The notes: generated by a model from the letters alone, not told the origin. A stretch of DNA of 64,000 nt from Erwinia persicina NBRC 102418 (GCF_001571305.1 NZ_BCTN01000002.1:62001-126000); one strand, 5' to 3'. Shown: positions 27,113 through 37,170, numbered from the stretch's first letter. Numbers and translations: made by a program.

Positions 27113-27325
27113 ATGAGAAACTGGCAGCCCCACCCGCGCCTGAAAAAGGCCGGTAAATTTGTGCTGATCAACGCGCTGACTTATGGCCCGGCAGGGTTAA
27201 GCGGCTGGGCGGTGAAGTCCGTCGCCCGCAGGCCATTAAAAATCCTGCTGGCCTGGGCGCTTGAGCCGCTGTTTAAACGCGTGCTGCGCCGGGTCACCGC
27301 ACGCTGGGTGAAACCCACCCCCTGA
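27113..27325 (+). CDS. pspD: PspD, phage-shock protein D
   Basis: A 70-residue protein with the expected amphipathic and hydrophobic stretch ([20 protein letters not shown]) and basic C-terminus. I chose the ATG at 27113, which follows CAGGAG at good spacing and gives a length close to E. coli PspD (73). The family's exact role is unknown; it is a peripheral inner-membrane Psp component. Last gene of pspABCD; pspE is absent. Confidence 0.88.
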   Translation: MRNWQPHPRLKKAGKFVLINALTYGPAGLSGWAVKSVARRPLKILLAWALEPLFKRVLRRVTARWVKPTP

Positions 27326-27386
27326 GTCAGAGAAGCGGCAATGGCAGGAGGATGTTACGATAAGGAATATTAACGATAAGGTGCCA

Positions 27387-28793
27387 ATGCCACAGATGAA
27401 ACGACTACAACATGAATTGCTGTCGCTGGTGAACCGCGGCGCGGATCGCCATCTGCGCCTGGCGGTGACCGGATTAAGCCGCAGCGGCAAGACCGCTTTT
27501 ATCACCTCCCTGGTTAACCAACTGCTTAACGTCAATTCCGGTGCGCGTCTGCCGATGTTCTCTGCGGTGCGCGAGCAGCGCCTGCTGGGCGTTAAACGCG
27601 TGCCACAGCGCGACCTTGGCATCCCGCGTTTTACCTATGATGAAGGTGTGGCGCAACTGTACGGCACACCGCCAGACTGGCCAACCCCCACCCGGGGCGT
27701 GAGTGAAATGCGACTGGCGTTACGCTACCGTTCTCAGGCCTCCCTGCTGCGCCATTTTAAAGAAACCTCCACGCTTTATCTGGAAATTGTCGATTATCCC
27801 GGTGAATGGCTGCTCGACCTGCCGATGCTGGAACAGGATTACCTGAGCTGGTCACGACAGATGACTGGCCTGCTGCAGGGCGATCGCGCGGTATGGGCAC
27901 AGCGCTGGCGTCAGTTGTGTGAAGGCCTTGACCCGCTGGCACCCGCCGATGAAAACCGCCTGGCTGCGATCGCCGCCGCCTGGACCGACTACCTGCAGCG
28001 CTGTAAACAGGAAGGACTGCACTTTATCCAGCCCGGCCGCTTTGTGCTGCCCGGCGAAATGGCCGGTGCCCCGGCGCTGCAATTTTTCCCGTGGCCCGAG
28101 GTGGTGGAAGGGGGCGAAACCCGCCTGGCGCAGGGGGATGCCGCCAGCAATATCGGCATGCTGCGTGCCCGCTATCAGTATTACTGCCAGCACGTGGTGA
28201 AGGACTTTTATAAGAATCACTTTCTGCGCTTCGACCGGCAGATTGTTCTGGTGGATTGCCTGCAGCCGCTCAACAGCGGGCCGCAGGCGTTTAACGACAT
28301 GCGCCTGGCGCTGACGCAGCTGATGCAGAGTTTTTCGTACGGCCAGCGCACCCTGTTTCGCCGGCTGTTTTCTCCGGTCATCGACAAGCTGCTGTTTGCG
28401 GCGACCAAATCCGATCATGTTACCGCCGATCAGCACGCCAATCTGGTGTCGCTGCTCCAGCAGCTGGTACAGGACGCCTGGCAGAACGCCGCGTTTGAAG
28501 GCATCAGGATGGACTGCATCGGTCTGGCCTCGGTACAGGCCACACAGAGCGGCCACGTCGATCATCAGGGCGAGAGTATCCCGGCCCTGCGTGGCCACCG
28601 TCTGGCCGACAACACTCCGCTGACCGTCTATCCGGGCGAAGTCCCGCCGCGTCTGCCGGGCAATGCATTCTGGCAGGATCAGGGTTTTCATTTTGAACAG
28701 TTCCGCCCGCAGGATCTGGATGTTGACCGGCCGCTGCCGCATATCCGGATGGACGCGGCGCTGGAATTTCTTCTGGGAGATAAACTGCGATGA
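27387..28793 (+). CDS. ycjX: YcjX, DUF463 P-loop GTPase-like protein
   Basis: A 468-residue protein with a Walker A at residues 29-36 (GLSRSGKT), the family segment [18 protein letters not shown] and a switch-like [16 protein letters not shown]. coli YcjX is a nucleotide-binding protein of the Psp regulon of unknown function. The ATG at 27387 has AAGG five bases upstream; the ATG at 27396 gives the E. coli-type start MKRLQ and is the alternative. It overlaps ycjF by four bases and follows pspD by 61 bases, so read-through from the psp promoter is likely. Confidence 0.93.
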   Translation: MPQMKRLQHELLSLVNRGADRHLRLAVTGLSRSGKTAFITSLVNQLLNVNSGARLPMFSAVREQRLLGVKRVPQRDLGIPRFTYDEGVAQLYGTPPDWPTPTRGVSEMRLALRYRSQASLLRHFKETSTLYLEIVDYPGEWLLDLPMLEQDYLSWSRQMTGLLQGDRAVWAQRWRQLCEGLDPLAPADENRLAAIAAAWTDYLQRCKQEGLHFIQPGRFVLPGEMAGAPALQFFPWPEVVEGGETRLAQGDAASNIGMLRARYQYYCQHVVKDFYKNHFLRFDRQIVLVDCLQPLNSGPQAFNDMRLALTQLMQSFSYGQRTLFRRLFSPVIDKLLFAATKSDHVTADQHANLVSLLQQLVQDAWQNAAFEGIRMDCIGLASVQATQSGHVDHQGESIPALRGHRLADNTPLTVYPGEVPPRLPGNAFWQDQGFHFEQFRPQDLDVDRPLPHIRMDAALEFLLGDKLR

Positions 28794-29845
28794 CCGCACC
28801 GATTAAACCGCGTATCGATTTTGCCCAGCCGCTAAGTGATGAACCGGCCCCCATCCTGCGCCCGTCAAAGGCATTTGCCGCGCAGCAGGATCAGTTTGTC
28901 GCTGTTGACCCGCAGCCGGACGTCGAACCTGAAGGCCCGGGAGAGCTGGCGGTCGAAGCCGCGCTGCGCCCCAAACGCAGCCTGTGGCGTAAGATGGTGA
29001 TCACCGGTCTGAGTCTGTTTGGCGTCAGCGTGGTGGCGCAGGGCGTTCAATGGACGCATCAGGCCTGGGTGGCTCAGGACTGGATTGGTCTGGGCGGGGG
29101 CATTGCCGGAGGGCTGATCGTAGCGGCGGGGGCCGGATCGCTGATCGGTGAATGGCGACGTCTGTATCGACTGCGCGAACGTGCGGAAGAACGCGATGTT
29201 GCGCGCGAGCTACTGGCCAGCCACGGTAGCGGTCAGGGCCGGGCATTTTGTGAAAAACTGGCAGAGCAGGCGGGGCTGGCGTCCGGGCATCCGGCCCTGC
29301 AACGCTGGCACGCCTCACTGCATGAAACCCAAAACGATCGCGAGGTCGTCGAGCTGTACGCCCAGCTGGTGCAGCCGGTACTGGATCGGCAGGCCCGCCG
29401 CGAAATCAGCCGCTATGCCGCTGAATCGACGCTGATGATCGCCGTCAGCCCGCTGGCGCTGGTCGATATGGCCTTTATAGCCTGGCGTAACCTGCGCCTG
29501 GTGAACCGTATCGCCGCCCTCTACGGCATTGAACTGGGCTATTTCAGCCGCCTGCGGCTGTTCCGTCTGGTTCTGCTGAACATCGCGTTTGCCGGGGCAT
29601 CAGAGCTGATCCGTGAAGTGGGTATGGACTGGATGTCACAGGATCTTGCCGCCCGACTTTCCACCCGCGCCGCCCAGGGGATCGGTGCCGGTCTGCTGAC
29701 CGCCCGGCTGGGAATTAAAGCCATGGAACTGTGCCGTCCACTGCCTTGGCTGGAAGGGGATAAGCCGCGCCTTGGGGACTTCCGTCGTGAACTGATCGGC
29801 CAGTTAAAAGAGAGCCTGCAGCGCAGTGGCAAGAACGAGAAGTAA
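28790..29845 (+). CDS. ycjF: YcjF, DUF697 inner-membrane protein
   Basis: A 351-residue protein with a hydrophilic N-terminal region, two membrane segments at about 66-85 and 97-120, and the C-terminal DUF697 domain. It is coupled to ycjX by an ATGA overlap, as in E. coli, where both are co-expressed with psp genes. Role unknown; a membrane partner of YcjX is the natural inference. Confidence 0.93.
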   Translation: MTAPIKPRIDFAQPLSDEPAPILRPSKAFAAQQDQFVAVDPQPDVEPEGPGELAVEAALRPKRSLWRKMVITGLSLFGVSVVAQGVQWTHQAWVAQDWIGLGGGIAGGLIVAAGAGSLIGEWRRLYRLRERAEERDVARELLASHGSGQGRAFCEKLAEQAGLASGHPALQRWHASLHETQNDREVVELYAQLVQPVLDRQARREISRYAAESTLMIAVSPLALVDMAFIAWRNLRLVNRIAALYGIELGYFSRLRLFRLVLLNIAFAGASELIREVGMDWMSQDLAARLSTRAAQGIGAGLLTARLGIKAMELCRPLPWLEGDKPRLGDFRRELIGQLKESLQRSGKNEK

Positions 29846-29947
29846 ACAGAGTGTCAACTTTTCATGACAGAACACTTCTGGCGTGGCAAGGGATAGCGTA
29901 TTATCCATGAATACGCTCCGCACGGTTGATAACAAAGGTTAAAACGC

Positions 29948-31513
29948 ATGCGTCTTGAAGTCTTTTGCCAGGACCGAATCGGCCTGACCCGCGAACTGCT
30001 GGATCTGCTGGTTGAACGCCGTATCGATCTGCGCGGCATCGAAATTGCCGCCATTGGCCGCATCTATCTTAATTTCTCCACCATCAGCTTTGAGCAGTTC
30101 AGCCAACTGATGGCCGAGATCCGCCGTATCCCTGGCGTGACCGACGTACGTACCGTCTCCTTCCTGCCCTCCGAGCGCGAACACCGCGCCCTGAGCGCGC
30201 TATTGGTGGCGCTGCCGGATCCGGTCTTTTCCATTGATTTGAAAGGCAAAGTGGAGCTGGCTAATCCGGCGGCAGAAAGTCTGTTTTCATTTAATGAAGA
30301 AAAGATGCGTAATTACGGTGTCGCATCGCTCATTACCGGGTTTAATTTTCAACGCTGGCTGGAGAGCGAGCGAATTGAGTCTGAGGCGCACCACGTGGTA
30401 CTGCAGGGGCGCGACTTCCTGATGGAAGTCACGCCGATCTACGCTCAGGAAGAAGAAAGCGGGACACCCAGTCCCGTCGGCGGCGTGGTGTTACTGAAGT
30501 CCACCGCCCGCATGGGGCAGCAGTTGCAGAATCTGGCGGTCAACGATGACAGCGAATTTCAGCATATTGTGGCCGTCAGCGGCAAAATGCGCCAGGTTGT
30601 GGATCAGGCGAGAAAACTGGCGATGCTGGATGCCCCCCTGCTGATCGTAGGCGATACTGGCACCGGCAAAGATATGCTGGCACGCGCCTGTCATCTGCGC
30701 AGTGCGCGGGGTAAAAAGCCGTTCCTTGCGCTGAACTGTGCCTCACTGCCGGATGATGTCGCGGAAAGTGAGCTGTTCGGCCATGCCGCAGGAGCATACC
30801 CCAACGCGCTGGAAGGCAAAAAAGGGTTCTTCGAGCAGGCCAGCGGTGGGTCAGTACTGCTGGATGAGATCGGTGAAATGTCACCGCGCATGCAAACCAA
30901 ATTGCTACGTTTTCTTAACGACGGTACCTTCCGCCGCGTGGGTGAAGAGCATGAGGTGCATGTTAACGTCAGGGTCATCTGCGCCACACAAAAAAACCTT
31001 ATGGAGCTGGTGCAGCGCGGCGAGTTCCGCGAAGATCTCTTCTACCGGCTCAATGTGCTGACGCTGAATCTGCCGCCGCTGCGCGAACGTCCACAGGATA
31101 TCCTGCCGCTGACCGAAATGTTCGTGGCACGCTTTGCTGATGAGCAGGGGGTCGCTCGGCCAAAACTCTCCTCCCAGCTAAACGCCTTCCTCACGCGGTA
31201 CACGTGGCCGGGCAATGTACGTCAGCTGAAAAATGCCCTGTATCGGGCGCTGACGCAGCTGGAGGGCAACGAGTTACGTCCTCAGGATATTGTCCTGCCG
31301 GAGTATGCGATGGAGATGCCGCTGGCCGATGACGCCATTGAGGGGTCGCTGGACGACATTACCAGCCGTTTCGAGCGTTCGGTGCTGACCCGGCTCTATC
31401 TTTCTTATCCGAGCACGCGCAAGCTGGCAAAACGCCTTGGCGTATCCCATACGGCGATTGCCAATAAGCTGCGTGAATACGGATTGAGTCAGAAAAAAGC
31501 GGATACAGAGTAA
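29948..31513 (+). CDS. tyrR: TyrR, aromatic amino-acid biosynthesis regulator
   Basis: A 521-residue regulator: N-terminal ACT domain (about 1-75), PAS domain (about 80-190), AAA+ domain with Walker A GDTGTGK at 235-241, and a C-terminal Fis-like helix-turn-helix (TRKLAKRLGVSHTAIANKL). The sigma-54 loop GAFTGA is absent, replaced by GAYPNA, consistent with enterobacterial TyrR working at sigma-70 promoters. Tyrosine, phenylalanine and tryptophan modulate it. It is eight residues longer than E. coli TyrR, perhaps because of the EESGTPSPVGG stretch near 168-179. Confidence 0.96.
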   Translation: MRLEVFCQDRIGLTRELLDLLVERRIDLRGIEIAAIGRIYLNFSTISFEQFSQLMAEIRRIPGVTDVRTVSFLPSEREHRALSALLVALPDPVFSIDLKGKVELANPAAESLFSFNEEKMRNYGVASLITGFNFQRWLESERIESEAHHVVLQGRDFLMEVTPIYAQEEESGTPSPVGGVVLLKSTARMGQQLQNLAVNDDSEFQHIVAVSGKMRQVVDQARKLAMLDAPLLIVGDTGTGKDMLARACHLRSARGKKPFLALNCASLPDDVAESELFGHAAGAYPNALEGKKGFFEQASGGSVLLDEIGEMSPRMQTKLLRFLNDGTFRRVGEEHEVHVNVRVICATQKNLMELVQRGEFREDLFYRLNVLTLNLPPLRERPQDILPLTEMFVARFADEQGVARPKLSSQLNAFLTRYTWPGNVRQLKNALYRALTQLEGNELRPQDIVLPEYAMEMPLADDAIEGSLDDITSRFERSVLTRLYLSYPSTRKLAKRLGVSHTAIANKLREYGLSQKKADTE

Positions 31514-31543
31514 TCGCAGGGTTGGCGGAAGAGTACTGGCAGG

Positions 31544-31571
31544 AGGGCAGACTGCGTGAGCAGTCTGCCCT
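31544..31571. terminator. Hairpin between convergent tyrR and tpx
   Basis: AGGGCAGACTGC (31544-31555) and GCAGTCTGCCCT (31560-31571) form a perfect 12-bp stem with a GTGA tetraloop. Its position between the convergent ends suits a bidirectional terminator, though neither side has a T-run. Confidence 0.6.
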
Positions 31572-31576
31572 GAGAA

Positions 31577-32080
31577 TTACTTCAGCGATGCCAGAGCGGC
31601 GTCGTAATCCGGTTCAGTGGTAATTTCACTGACCAGCTGGCTGTAGATGACTTTATCCTGCTCATCCAGCACCACCACGGCACGAGCCGTCAGTCCGTTC
31701 AGTGGCCCATCAACAATGGCAACACCGTAGTCTTTTTTGAACTCACTGCCGCGCAGGGTAGAGAGTGTTACGACGTTGCTCAGGCCATCAGAGCCACAGA
31801 AGCGTGACTGGGCAAAGGGCAGATCGGCAGAAATACAGAGCACCACGGCATTATCAACTTCACCCGCCAGTTGATTAAACTTGCGCACGGATGTTGCGCA
31901 GACGCCGGTATCAATACTTGGGAAGATGTTCAGAACTTTGCGTTTGCCCGCATAGTGGGACAGAGAGACATCGGAGAGATCTTTGGCCACCAGGGTGAAC
32001 GGTTTTGCCGCCTGGCCCGGCGCTGGCAGTTGCCCGTCAACGGAAACCGGGTTGCCCTGGAAATGTACGGTCTGAGACAT
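31577..32080 (-). CDS. tpx: Thiol peroxidase Tpx
   Basis: A 167-residue atypical 2-Cys peroxiredoxin. Peroxidatic C61 sits in [14 protein letters not shown] and resolving C95 in SRFCGSDG, exactly as in E. coli Tpx. It reduces peroxides, preferably alkyl hydroperoxides, with thioredoxin. It is divergent from ycjG, as in E. coli. Confidence 0.97.
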   Translation of the reverse strand: MSQTVHFQGNPVSVDGQLPAPGQAAKPFTLVAKDLSDVSLSHYAGKRKVLNIFPSIDTGVCATSVRKFNQLAGEVDNAVVLCISADLPFAQSRFCGSDGLSNVVTLSTLRGSEFKKDYGVAIVDGPLNGLTARAVVVLDEQDKVIYSQLVSEITTEPDYDAALASLK

Positions 32081-32199
32081 AATCTATCCTTTTAATGTTA
32101 ATGGTGTTTAACCTGCTTCAGTGTATGCCATGCTGAAGCAGTGAGACAGTATAAATACGACATAATATGCGCCCGCCAAACCAATTGAAGGATTTGAGC

Positions 32200-33183
32200 A
32201 TGAGATCGGTAAAAGCCTGGCCGGAAAACTGGCCGTTACATTCGCCCTTTGTCATCGCACGTGGTGCCCGCAGTGATGCGGGTGTGGTGGTGGTGGAGCT
32301 GGAGGAAAACGGCATTAAAGCGGTGGGTGAGTGTACTCCCTATCCGCGCTATGGTGAGAGTGAGGAGTCGGTGCTGGCGCAAATCACTACTCTGCTGCCG
32401 GCATTGCAGCAGGGGCTGACGCGGGCAGAACTCCAGCAGCGACTTCCTGCGGGAGCCGCACGCAATGCGATCGACAGCGCGTTGTGGGATCTGGAAGTCG
32501 CGCGTGATGGCCAGAGCCTGTGGCAGTTAACATCGCAGCCGTCACCGGCGCTGATTGAGATAGCGCAAACCGTCAGCATCGACGGGCCTGAGATGATGGC
32601 CAGCAGCGCGCTGGCGCTGTGGGAAAACGGGGCGAAACTGCTGAAAATAAAACTGGACCATCATTTGATCACCGAACGTCTGGTGGCCATCCGCAGCGCG
32701 GTGCCTCAGGCCACGCTGATCGTCGATGCCAACGAATCCTGGCAGAGCGAAGGGCTGGCGGCACGCTGCCAGCTGCTGGCCGATCTTGGCGTCGCGATGC
32801 TGGAACAGCCGCTTCCTGCCGGGGATGATGCTGCCCTTGAAAATTTCATTCACCCGTTGCCGATTTGTGCGGATGAAAGCTGCCACACCGTTGAAAGCCT
32901 GCCTTCGCTGCACGGGCGCTATGAGATGGTGAATATCAAACTGGACAAAACCGGGGGTCTGACGGCCGCACTGGCGCTGGCCCGGGCGGCGGCAGATCAG
33001 GGCTTTGGCATCATGCTTGGCTGTATGCTGTGTACCTCACGCGCCATTCGCGCAGCGTTACCGCTGGTACCGCAGGCGCGTTTTGTCGATCTGGATGGCC
33101 CGACCTGGCTGGCGGTAGATGCGGAACCCGCACTGCCGTTCAGCTGCGGGCGTATCGACCTGTCACGGCTGCCAGTAGAGTAA
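32200..33183 (+). CDS. dgcA: L-Ala-D/L-Glu epimerase (YcjG)
   Basis: An enolase-superfamily enzyme of 327 residues. Catalytic features of the muconate-cycloisomerase subgroup are visible: KIKLD, VDANESW, MLEQPLP, CADESC and NIKLDKTGG. It epimerises L-Ala-D-Glu from murein to L-Ala-L-Glu so that the dipeptide can be degraded. The ATG at 32200 follows GAAGGA; an upstream frame start at 32167 is not needed. The 3' end overlaps the convergent mpaA by 21 bases. Confidence 0.93.
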   Translation: MRSVKAWPENWPLHSPFVIARGARSDAGVVVVELEENGIKAVGECTPYPRYGESEESVLAQITTLLPALQQGLTRAELQQRLPAGAARNAIDSALWDLEVARDGQSLWQLTSQPSPALIEIAQTVSIDGPEMMASSALALWENGAKLLKIKLDHHLITERLVAIRSAVPQATLIVDANESWQSEGLAARCQLLADLGVAMLEQPLPAGDDAALENFIHPLPICADESCHTVESLPSLHGRYEMVNIKLDKTGGLTAALALARAAADQGFGIMLGCMLCTSRAIRAALPLVPQARFVDLDGPTWLAVDAEPALPFSCGRIDLSRLPVE

Positions 33184-33870
33184 ATCGACCAGCGCCCCCA
33201 GATAGCGTTCGCTGGCCTCATCGGCGGCCACCGGTGGGAATTCTGCCGTAATACAGGGCAGGCTGATATCCGCACACCAGCTGCCGAAAGAACCCGGCGT
33301 GGCATAGCCGACGCTGCTGACCAGCGGCAGGCCGGTTTTTGCCGCCAGCCAGTGACCCAGCGGACTGCTATCGGGGTCTTCGATACAGGCCAGCGGCTCA
33401 TGAAAAGTGACAATCCAGGCGGGGGAGAGCCGGTGAATCAACTGGCACAGCGCTGCGGTTTCCGGCTCTGAACCGGCATGTTCTCCGGTAGAGAGCAGGA
33501 CATCGCGCTCATCGGCCACGCTGTTCCAGCGATAAACCGTTTCACCGTGCTGCCAGTTGGCGGCTGGGAAGTTACGGTTAAGGTCTACGCCGTTTGCGTT
33601 AGCGCGCAGCCCAAGCTGACAGCCGTCGGGGTTCACCGCCAGCACCACGTGATGGCGACGATGGCTGTCCTGAAGCGTGCGCATGGCGCAGGAGAGGGTG
33701 ACCACCGCAGCGGTTTCATCCCCGTGCGTTCCGGCCAGGATCAACCCACTGTCCTCACTGGCCAGCGGGGCCGGAAACCAGAGCAGCGGTGCACCCAGCA
33801 CCGATTGCCCGTACGACTGCGGGCGGGCATCAAGGCGACCGCGCAGCGGGCGGGGGTGGAATAACGACAT
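33163..33870 (-). CDS. mpaA: Murein peptide amidase A
   Basis: A 235-residue M14-type zinc carboxypeptidase. Zinc ligands H49 and E52 lie in AGTHGDET, and NANGVDLNRNFPAANW supplies the substrate-binding Asn-Arg. It cleaves the gamma-D-Glu-meso-DAP bond of murein tripeptide in the cytoplasm, generating the L-Ala-D-Glu that the adjacent epimerase uses. I chose ATG 33870 (GGAG eight bases upstream), which aligns with E. coli MpaA; an upstream start at 33912 would add 14 residues. Confidence 0.92.
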   Translation of the reverse strand: MSLFHPRPLRGRLDARPQSYGQSVLGAPLLWFPAPLASEDSGLILAGTHGDETAAVVTLSCAMRTLQDSHRRHHVVLAVNPDGCQLGLRANANGVDLNRNFPAANWQHGETVYRWNSVADERDVLLSTGEHAGSEPETAALCQLIHRLSPAWIVTFHEPLACIEDPDSSPLGHWLAAKTGLPLVSSVGYATPGSFGSWCADISLPCITAEFPPVAADEASERYLGALVDLLYWQP

Positions 33871-34035
33871 AGGCAGGGCTCCGGATAGACGATTCTGTGC
33901 TAAAACTAGCATATTGCCCGGGAAGGTACATCGCCTGGGTGTTGAATAAAAACACTATTTCAGCGCATGTCATTTGCGTTACAGTGCCAGCAGTAAGAAA
34001 TTCCCGCAGTTTTGCTGACAGGTAAGGATCCCGGA

Positions 34036-35652
34036 ATGAGAAAATCCCCCTCTTTTGCGCTGGCCGCTCTGGCGCTGTGTATTGTTTCCACCTCTCGTGC
34101 TGCCGATGTCCCGGCGGGCACCGCGCTGGCCGCGCGCCAGGAAATTGTTCGTCATATTAAAGATGAACCTGCCTCGCTCGACCCGGTGAAAGCGGTGGGG
34201 CTGCCGGAAATTCCGGTAATCCGTGACCTGTTTGAAGGGTTAACCAATCAGGATGCCAGCGGGAAAATTGTTCCGGGCGTGGCCATCGACTGGCAGACCA
34301 ATGACAATAAAACCTGGATCTTCACGCTGCGCAAAGATGCACGCTGGTCAAACGGTGACACTGTCACCGCTGCGGACTTTGTTTACAGCTGGCGGCGACT
34401 GGTCGATCCGAAAAACACGTCCACTTTTGCCTGGTTTGCTGAACTGGCGGGTATTCAAAATGCCGGTGCCATCGTTAAAGGGGAAATAAGTCCGGATAAG
34501 CTGGGGGTCAGTGCCATAGATGATACCCACCTGCAGGTCACACTCGACAGGCCGGTGCCGTATTTTGTCAGCCTGACCGCCAACTTCAGCCTGTTCCCGG
34601 TGCCGGAAAAGGTTATCGCCACCTACGGCGACCAGTGGACACGTCCGGGTAATCTGGTGGGTAACGGGGCCTACCAGTTGAACAGCCGGGTGGTGAATGA
34701 GAAAGTCGTGCTGGTTCGCAATCCGCACTACTGGGATAACGCGCATACGGTGCTGAACAAAGTGACCTATGTGCCGATCAGTGAAGAGTCCAGTGCCACC
34801 AAGCGCTATCGCGCGGGGGATATTGATATCACGGAATCGTTCCCGAAAGAGCTGTATGCCCTGCTGAAAAAACAGATCCCCGGTGAGGTTTACACCCCTG
34901 ACCAACTGGGCACTTACTACTATGCGTTTAATACCCGCAAGGGGCCTACGGCTGACGTGCGTGTGCGGCAGGCGCTCTCCTGGTCCATTGACCGCAAAAT
35001 TATTGCCGAAAAAGTGTTGGGAACCGGAGAAAAACCGGCCTGGCACTTCACGCCTGACGTCACAGCGGGCTTTACGCCGAAAGCCAGCTTTATGCAGCAG
35101 CACAGTCAGGAGGAGCTGAACGCTCAGGCGAAAGCCCTGCTAGCCGCGGCGGGCTACGGGCCGACCCATCCGCTTAACCTCACCCTGCTGTATAACACCT
35201 CAGAGACGCACAAGAAGATTGCGATTGCCGTGGCCTCGATGTGGAAGAAAAACCTCGGGGTGGACGTGAAACTGCAAAACCAGGAGTGGAAAACCTATAT
35301 CGACAACCGCAACAGCGGCAACTTTGATGTGATCCGCGCGTCCTGGGTTGGGGATTACAATGAGCCGTCCACCTTCCTCAGTTTGCTGTCCTCCACTCAC
35401 AGCGGCAATATCGCCGGCTTTAAGAGTGCAGAATACGATGCCGTGCTGGCCCAGGCCAGCCGTCAGACGAATGACAAGGCGCGTAACGATGACTATAACC
35501 GGGCAGAGCAGATTATCGCCGGACAGGCCCCGATCGCGCCGATTTATCAGTACACTAACGGACGGTTGATCAAGCCGTATGTAAAAGGCTATCCGATCAC
35601 CAATCCGGAAGATGTGGCCTACAGCCGTACTCTGTATATTTTAAAACACTGA
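34036..35652 (+). CDS. mppA: MppA, periplasmic murein tripeptide-binding protein
   Basis: A 538-residue oligopeptide-binding protein of the OppA family, same length as E. coli MppA (537). The signal peptide MRKSPSFALAALALCIVSTSRA is followed by the family's RHIKDEPASLDPVKAVG start. MppA delivers L-Ala-gamma-D-Glu-meso-DAP to the Opp permease. OppA itself is a paralogue; the position beside mpaA and dgcA supports MppA. The ATG at 34036 is used rather than the upstream TTG. No permease gene is adjacent. Confidence 0.9.
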   Translation: MRKSPSFALAALALCIVSTSRAADVPAGTALAARQEIVRHIKDEPASLDPVKAVGLPEIPVIRDLFEGLTNQDASGKIVPGVAIDWQTNDNKTWIFTLRKDARWSNGDTVTAADFVYSWRRLVDPKNTSTFAWFAELAGIQNAGAIVKGEISPDKLGVSAIDDTHLQVTLDRPVPYFVSLTANFSLFPVPEKVIATYGDQWTRPGNLVGNGAYQLNSRVVNEKVVLVRNPHYWDNAHTVLNKVTYVPISEESSATKRYRAGDIDITESFPKELYALLKKQIPGEVYTPDQLGTYYYAFNTRKGPTADVRVRQALSWSIDRKIIAEKVLGTGEKPAWHFTPDVTAGFTPKASFMQQHSQEELNAQAKALLAAAGYGPTHPLNLTLLYNTSETHKKIAIAVASMWKKNLGVDVKLQNQEWKTYIDNRNSGNFDVIRASWVGDYNEPSTFLSLLSSTHSGNIAGFKSAEYDAVLAQASRQTNDKARNDDYNRAEQIIAGQAPIAPIYQYTNGRLIKPYVKGYPITNPEDVAYSRTLYILKH

Positions 35653-35763
35653 TTGTCGTACGGCGTCATCGCCAGGATAAGCCGCGGCACCGGTTGCTGC
35701 TTATGCCATTGAGCCGCGGGGATGTCGTGCATAATGCAGCAACTCAGTCTGACGGTGATGATG

Positions 35764-36084
35764 ATGAAACGGTTTCCTCTGTTTATGTTTGTGGTAATGC
35801 TCAGTGGCTGCGCACTGAAACAGTATCCTGCCTCGCCGCCGATCAGTGCGGTGCAGGCCGATCAGCTTGACTGCCAGGGCGTGCAGCAGCAGATCGCTGA
35901 ACAGAAAAAAGTGCAGCAGGATATTGATAAGAAAGGGGAGTTTGATGCCCTGACCGTAGTGGGTGCCGCAATGGACTTTGGCATTGGTAACGGTATTGCC
36001 AAACAGCAGGCGCAAAAACACGCTACCGAGCGTGAACGACAGCTGAACGCACTCGCCACACAGAAGTGTTCCCGGGGCGTTTAG
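35764..36084 (+). CDS. Small lipoprotein of unknown function
   Basis: A 106-residue predicted lipoprotein: signal MKRFPLFMFVVMLSGC with lipidated Cys16 in LSGC. The mature part contains a helical region with two further cysteines (C37 in LDCQG, and one in TQKCSRG), a glycine-containing hydrophobic segment VGAAMDFGIGNGI and a basic Gln-rich tail. The three ATGs in a row (35758, 35761, 35764) leave the exact start open. I do not recognise the family; it stands alone between mppA and the antiterminator gene. Confidence 0.7.
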   Translation: MKRFPLFMFVVMLSGCALKQYPASPPISAVQADQLDCQGVQQQIAEQKKVQQDIDKKGEFDALTVVGAAMDFGIGNGIAKQQAQKHATERERQLNALATQKCSRGV

Positions 36085-36148
36085 GAAACAAATCGTAACA
36101 AAGCGCGAGCTCTATCACAGAACGGCAGCCCGGTGCTTGAGACCCGCG

Positions 36149-36154
36149 TATAAT
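36149..36154 (+). promoter_or_regulatory. Promoter of the antiterminator gene
   Basis: A perfect TATAAT lies 20 bases upstream of the RAT element. No good -35 is visible. A CRP-like half-site TCACA (36115-36119, with CGCGA six bases before) could mean catabolite activation, though its spacing to the -10 is not canonical. Confidence 0.55.
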
Positions 36155-36173
36155 GCCTTATCGTGTGAACACT

Positions 36174-36241
36174 GGATTGTTACTGCATTTTAGCAGGCAA
36201 AACCTGACCGCCGGAGCTCCTCCGGCGGTCAGGTTTTTTTG
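36174..36241 (+). promoter_or_regulatory. RAT antiterminator site overlapping an intrinsic terminator
   Basis: The 31-base element at 36174-36204 begins GGATTGTTACTGCAT and ends AGCAGGCAAAACC, the pattern of BglG/LicT ribonucleic antiterminator sites. Its last four bases form the foot of a perfect 15-bp terminator stem (36201-36215 with 36221-36235) followed by eight Ts (36234-36241). The two structures are mutually exclusive, so the downstream regulator gene is expected to be autoregulated by antitermination. Confidence 0.9.
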
Positions 36242-36256
36242 TTTTCAGGCCGGGAA

Positions 36257-37120
36257 ATGAAAATAGCAAAAGTTTTAAATAATAATGTGGTCATTGTTCA
36301 TGACGAACAGGGGCATGAACTGGTGGTGATGGGGCGCGGGCTGGCGTTTAAAAAGCGCAGCGGGGACGAACTTGACCCGGCGCTGGTTGAAAAAACCTTT
36401 GCCCTGAAAAGTCAGGAGCTGACCGGGCGCCTGGGCGAACTGCTGTCTGAAATCCCGCTGGAGGTGGTGATCGCCACAGAATGCATCATTGCGCTGGCGC
36501 GCGAGCAACTCAGTAGTCAACTGCATGACAGTCTGGCCATTGCGCTGACCGATCATGTAAATTTTGCCCTGACCCGGCATCAGCAAAACCTGCCCATCCG
36601 TAACGTGCTGCAGTGGGAGATCCGCAGCCTCTATCCGCAGGAGTATGCCATCGGGCTGGCGGCGCTGAATATTATCGACAAACGCCTTAACGTGCGGCTA
36701 CCGGAGGATGAAGCCGGATTTATTGCCCTGCATCTGGTGAATGCGCAACTGGGCAGCGAGATGCCTGCTGTGATGCATATCACTAAATTTATGCAGGAAA
36801 TCCTGCATCTGGTGAAGTACCAGCTACAGCTTGATTATCAGCCCGATTCGCTGAGTTATAACCGCTTTGTCACCCATCTTAAGTTTTTCTCACAGCGGAT
36901 GCTGGGGAAACGCGGCGTCTACAGTGATGACGAATCGCTGCACGATGTGGTACGCGACCGCTATCCCGCCGCCTACAAATGCGTGGACAAAATCGATCGC
37001 CACGTGAGGAAGAATTATGACTATACCCTGGGGAGTGAGGAGCGGATGTTTCTGACGATCCACATAGAGCGGGTCAGAAAGGAGACGCTGGCCCTGGATG
37101 ATGATAAAGATGAGGCCTGA
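36257..37120 (+). CDS. BglG/LicT-family transcriptional antiterminator
   Basis: A 287-residue RNA-binding antiterminator: N-terminal CAT domain (about 1-55, MKIAKVLNNNVVIV...GRGLAFKKRSGD) and two PRD domains (about 65-170 and 175-280). The usual PRD segments are HLVNAQL and HIERVRKE. Members bind RAT RNA when a cognate PTS sugar is available and are controlled by phosphorylation from the EII and HPr. The ATG at 36257 is used because it starts the conserved MKIAKVLNNNV. No bgl-type PTS or glucosidase follows; the next gene is an osmoprotectant ABC ATPase on the other strand. The cognate permease must lie elsewhere or is lost. Confidence 0.92.
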   Translation: MKIAKVLNNNVVIVHDEQGHELVVMGRGLAFKKRSGDELDPALVEKTFALKSQELTGRLGELLSEIPLEVVIATECIIALAREQLSSQLHDSLAIALTDHVNFALTRHQQNLPIRNVLQWEIRSLYPQEYAIGLAALNIIDKRLNVRLPEDEAGFIALHLVNAQLGSEMPAVMHITKFMQEILHLVKYQLQLDYQPDSLSYNRFVTHLKFFSQRMLGKRGVYSDDESLHDVVRDRYPAAYKCVDKIDRHVRKNYDYTLGSEERMFLTIHIERVRKETLALDDDKDEA

Positions 37121-37170
37121 GGGCCTCATCTCCGTATTCCCGCGTGCCCTGTGAAAGTTGAGGGCCGGGT

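Noticed and set aside
27852-28799. 315-residue frame antisense to ycjX
   Set aside because: Long only because stop codons are rare in this GC-rich gene's complement; ycjX is clearly the coding strand.
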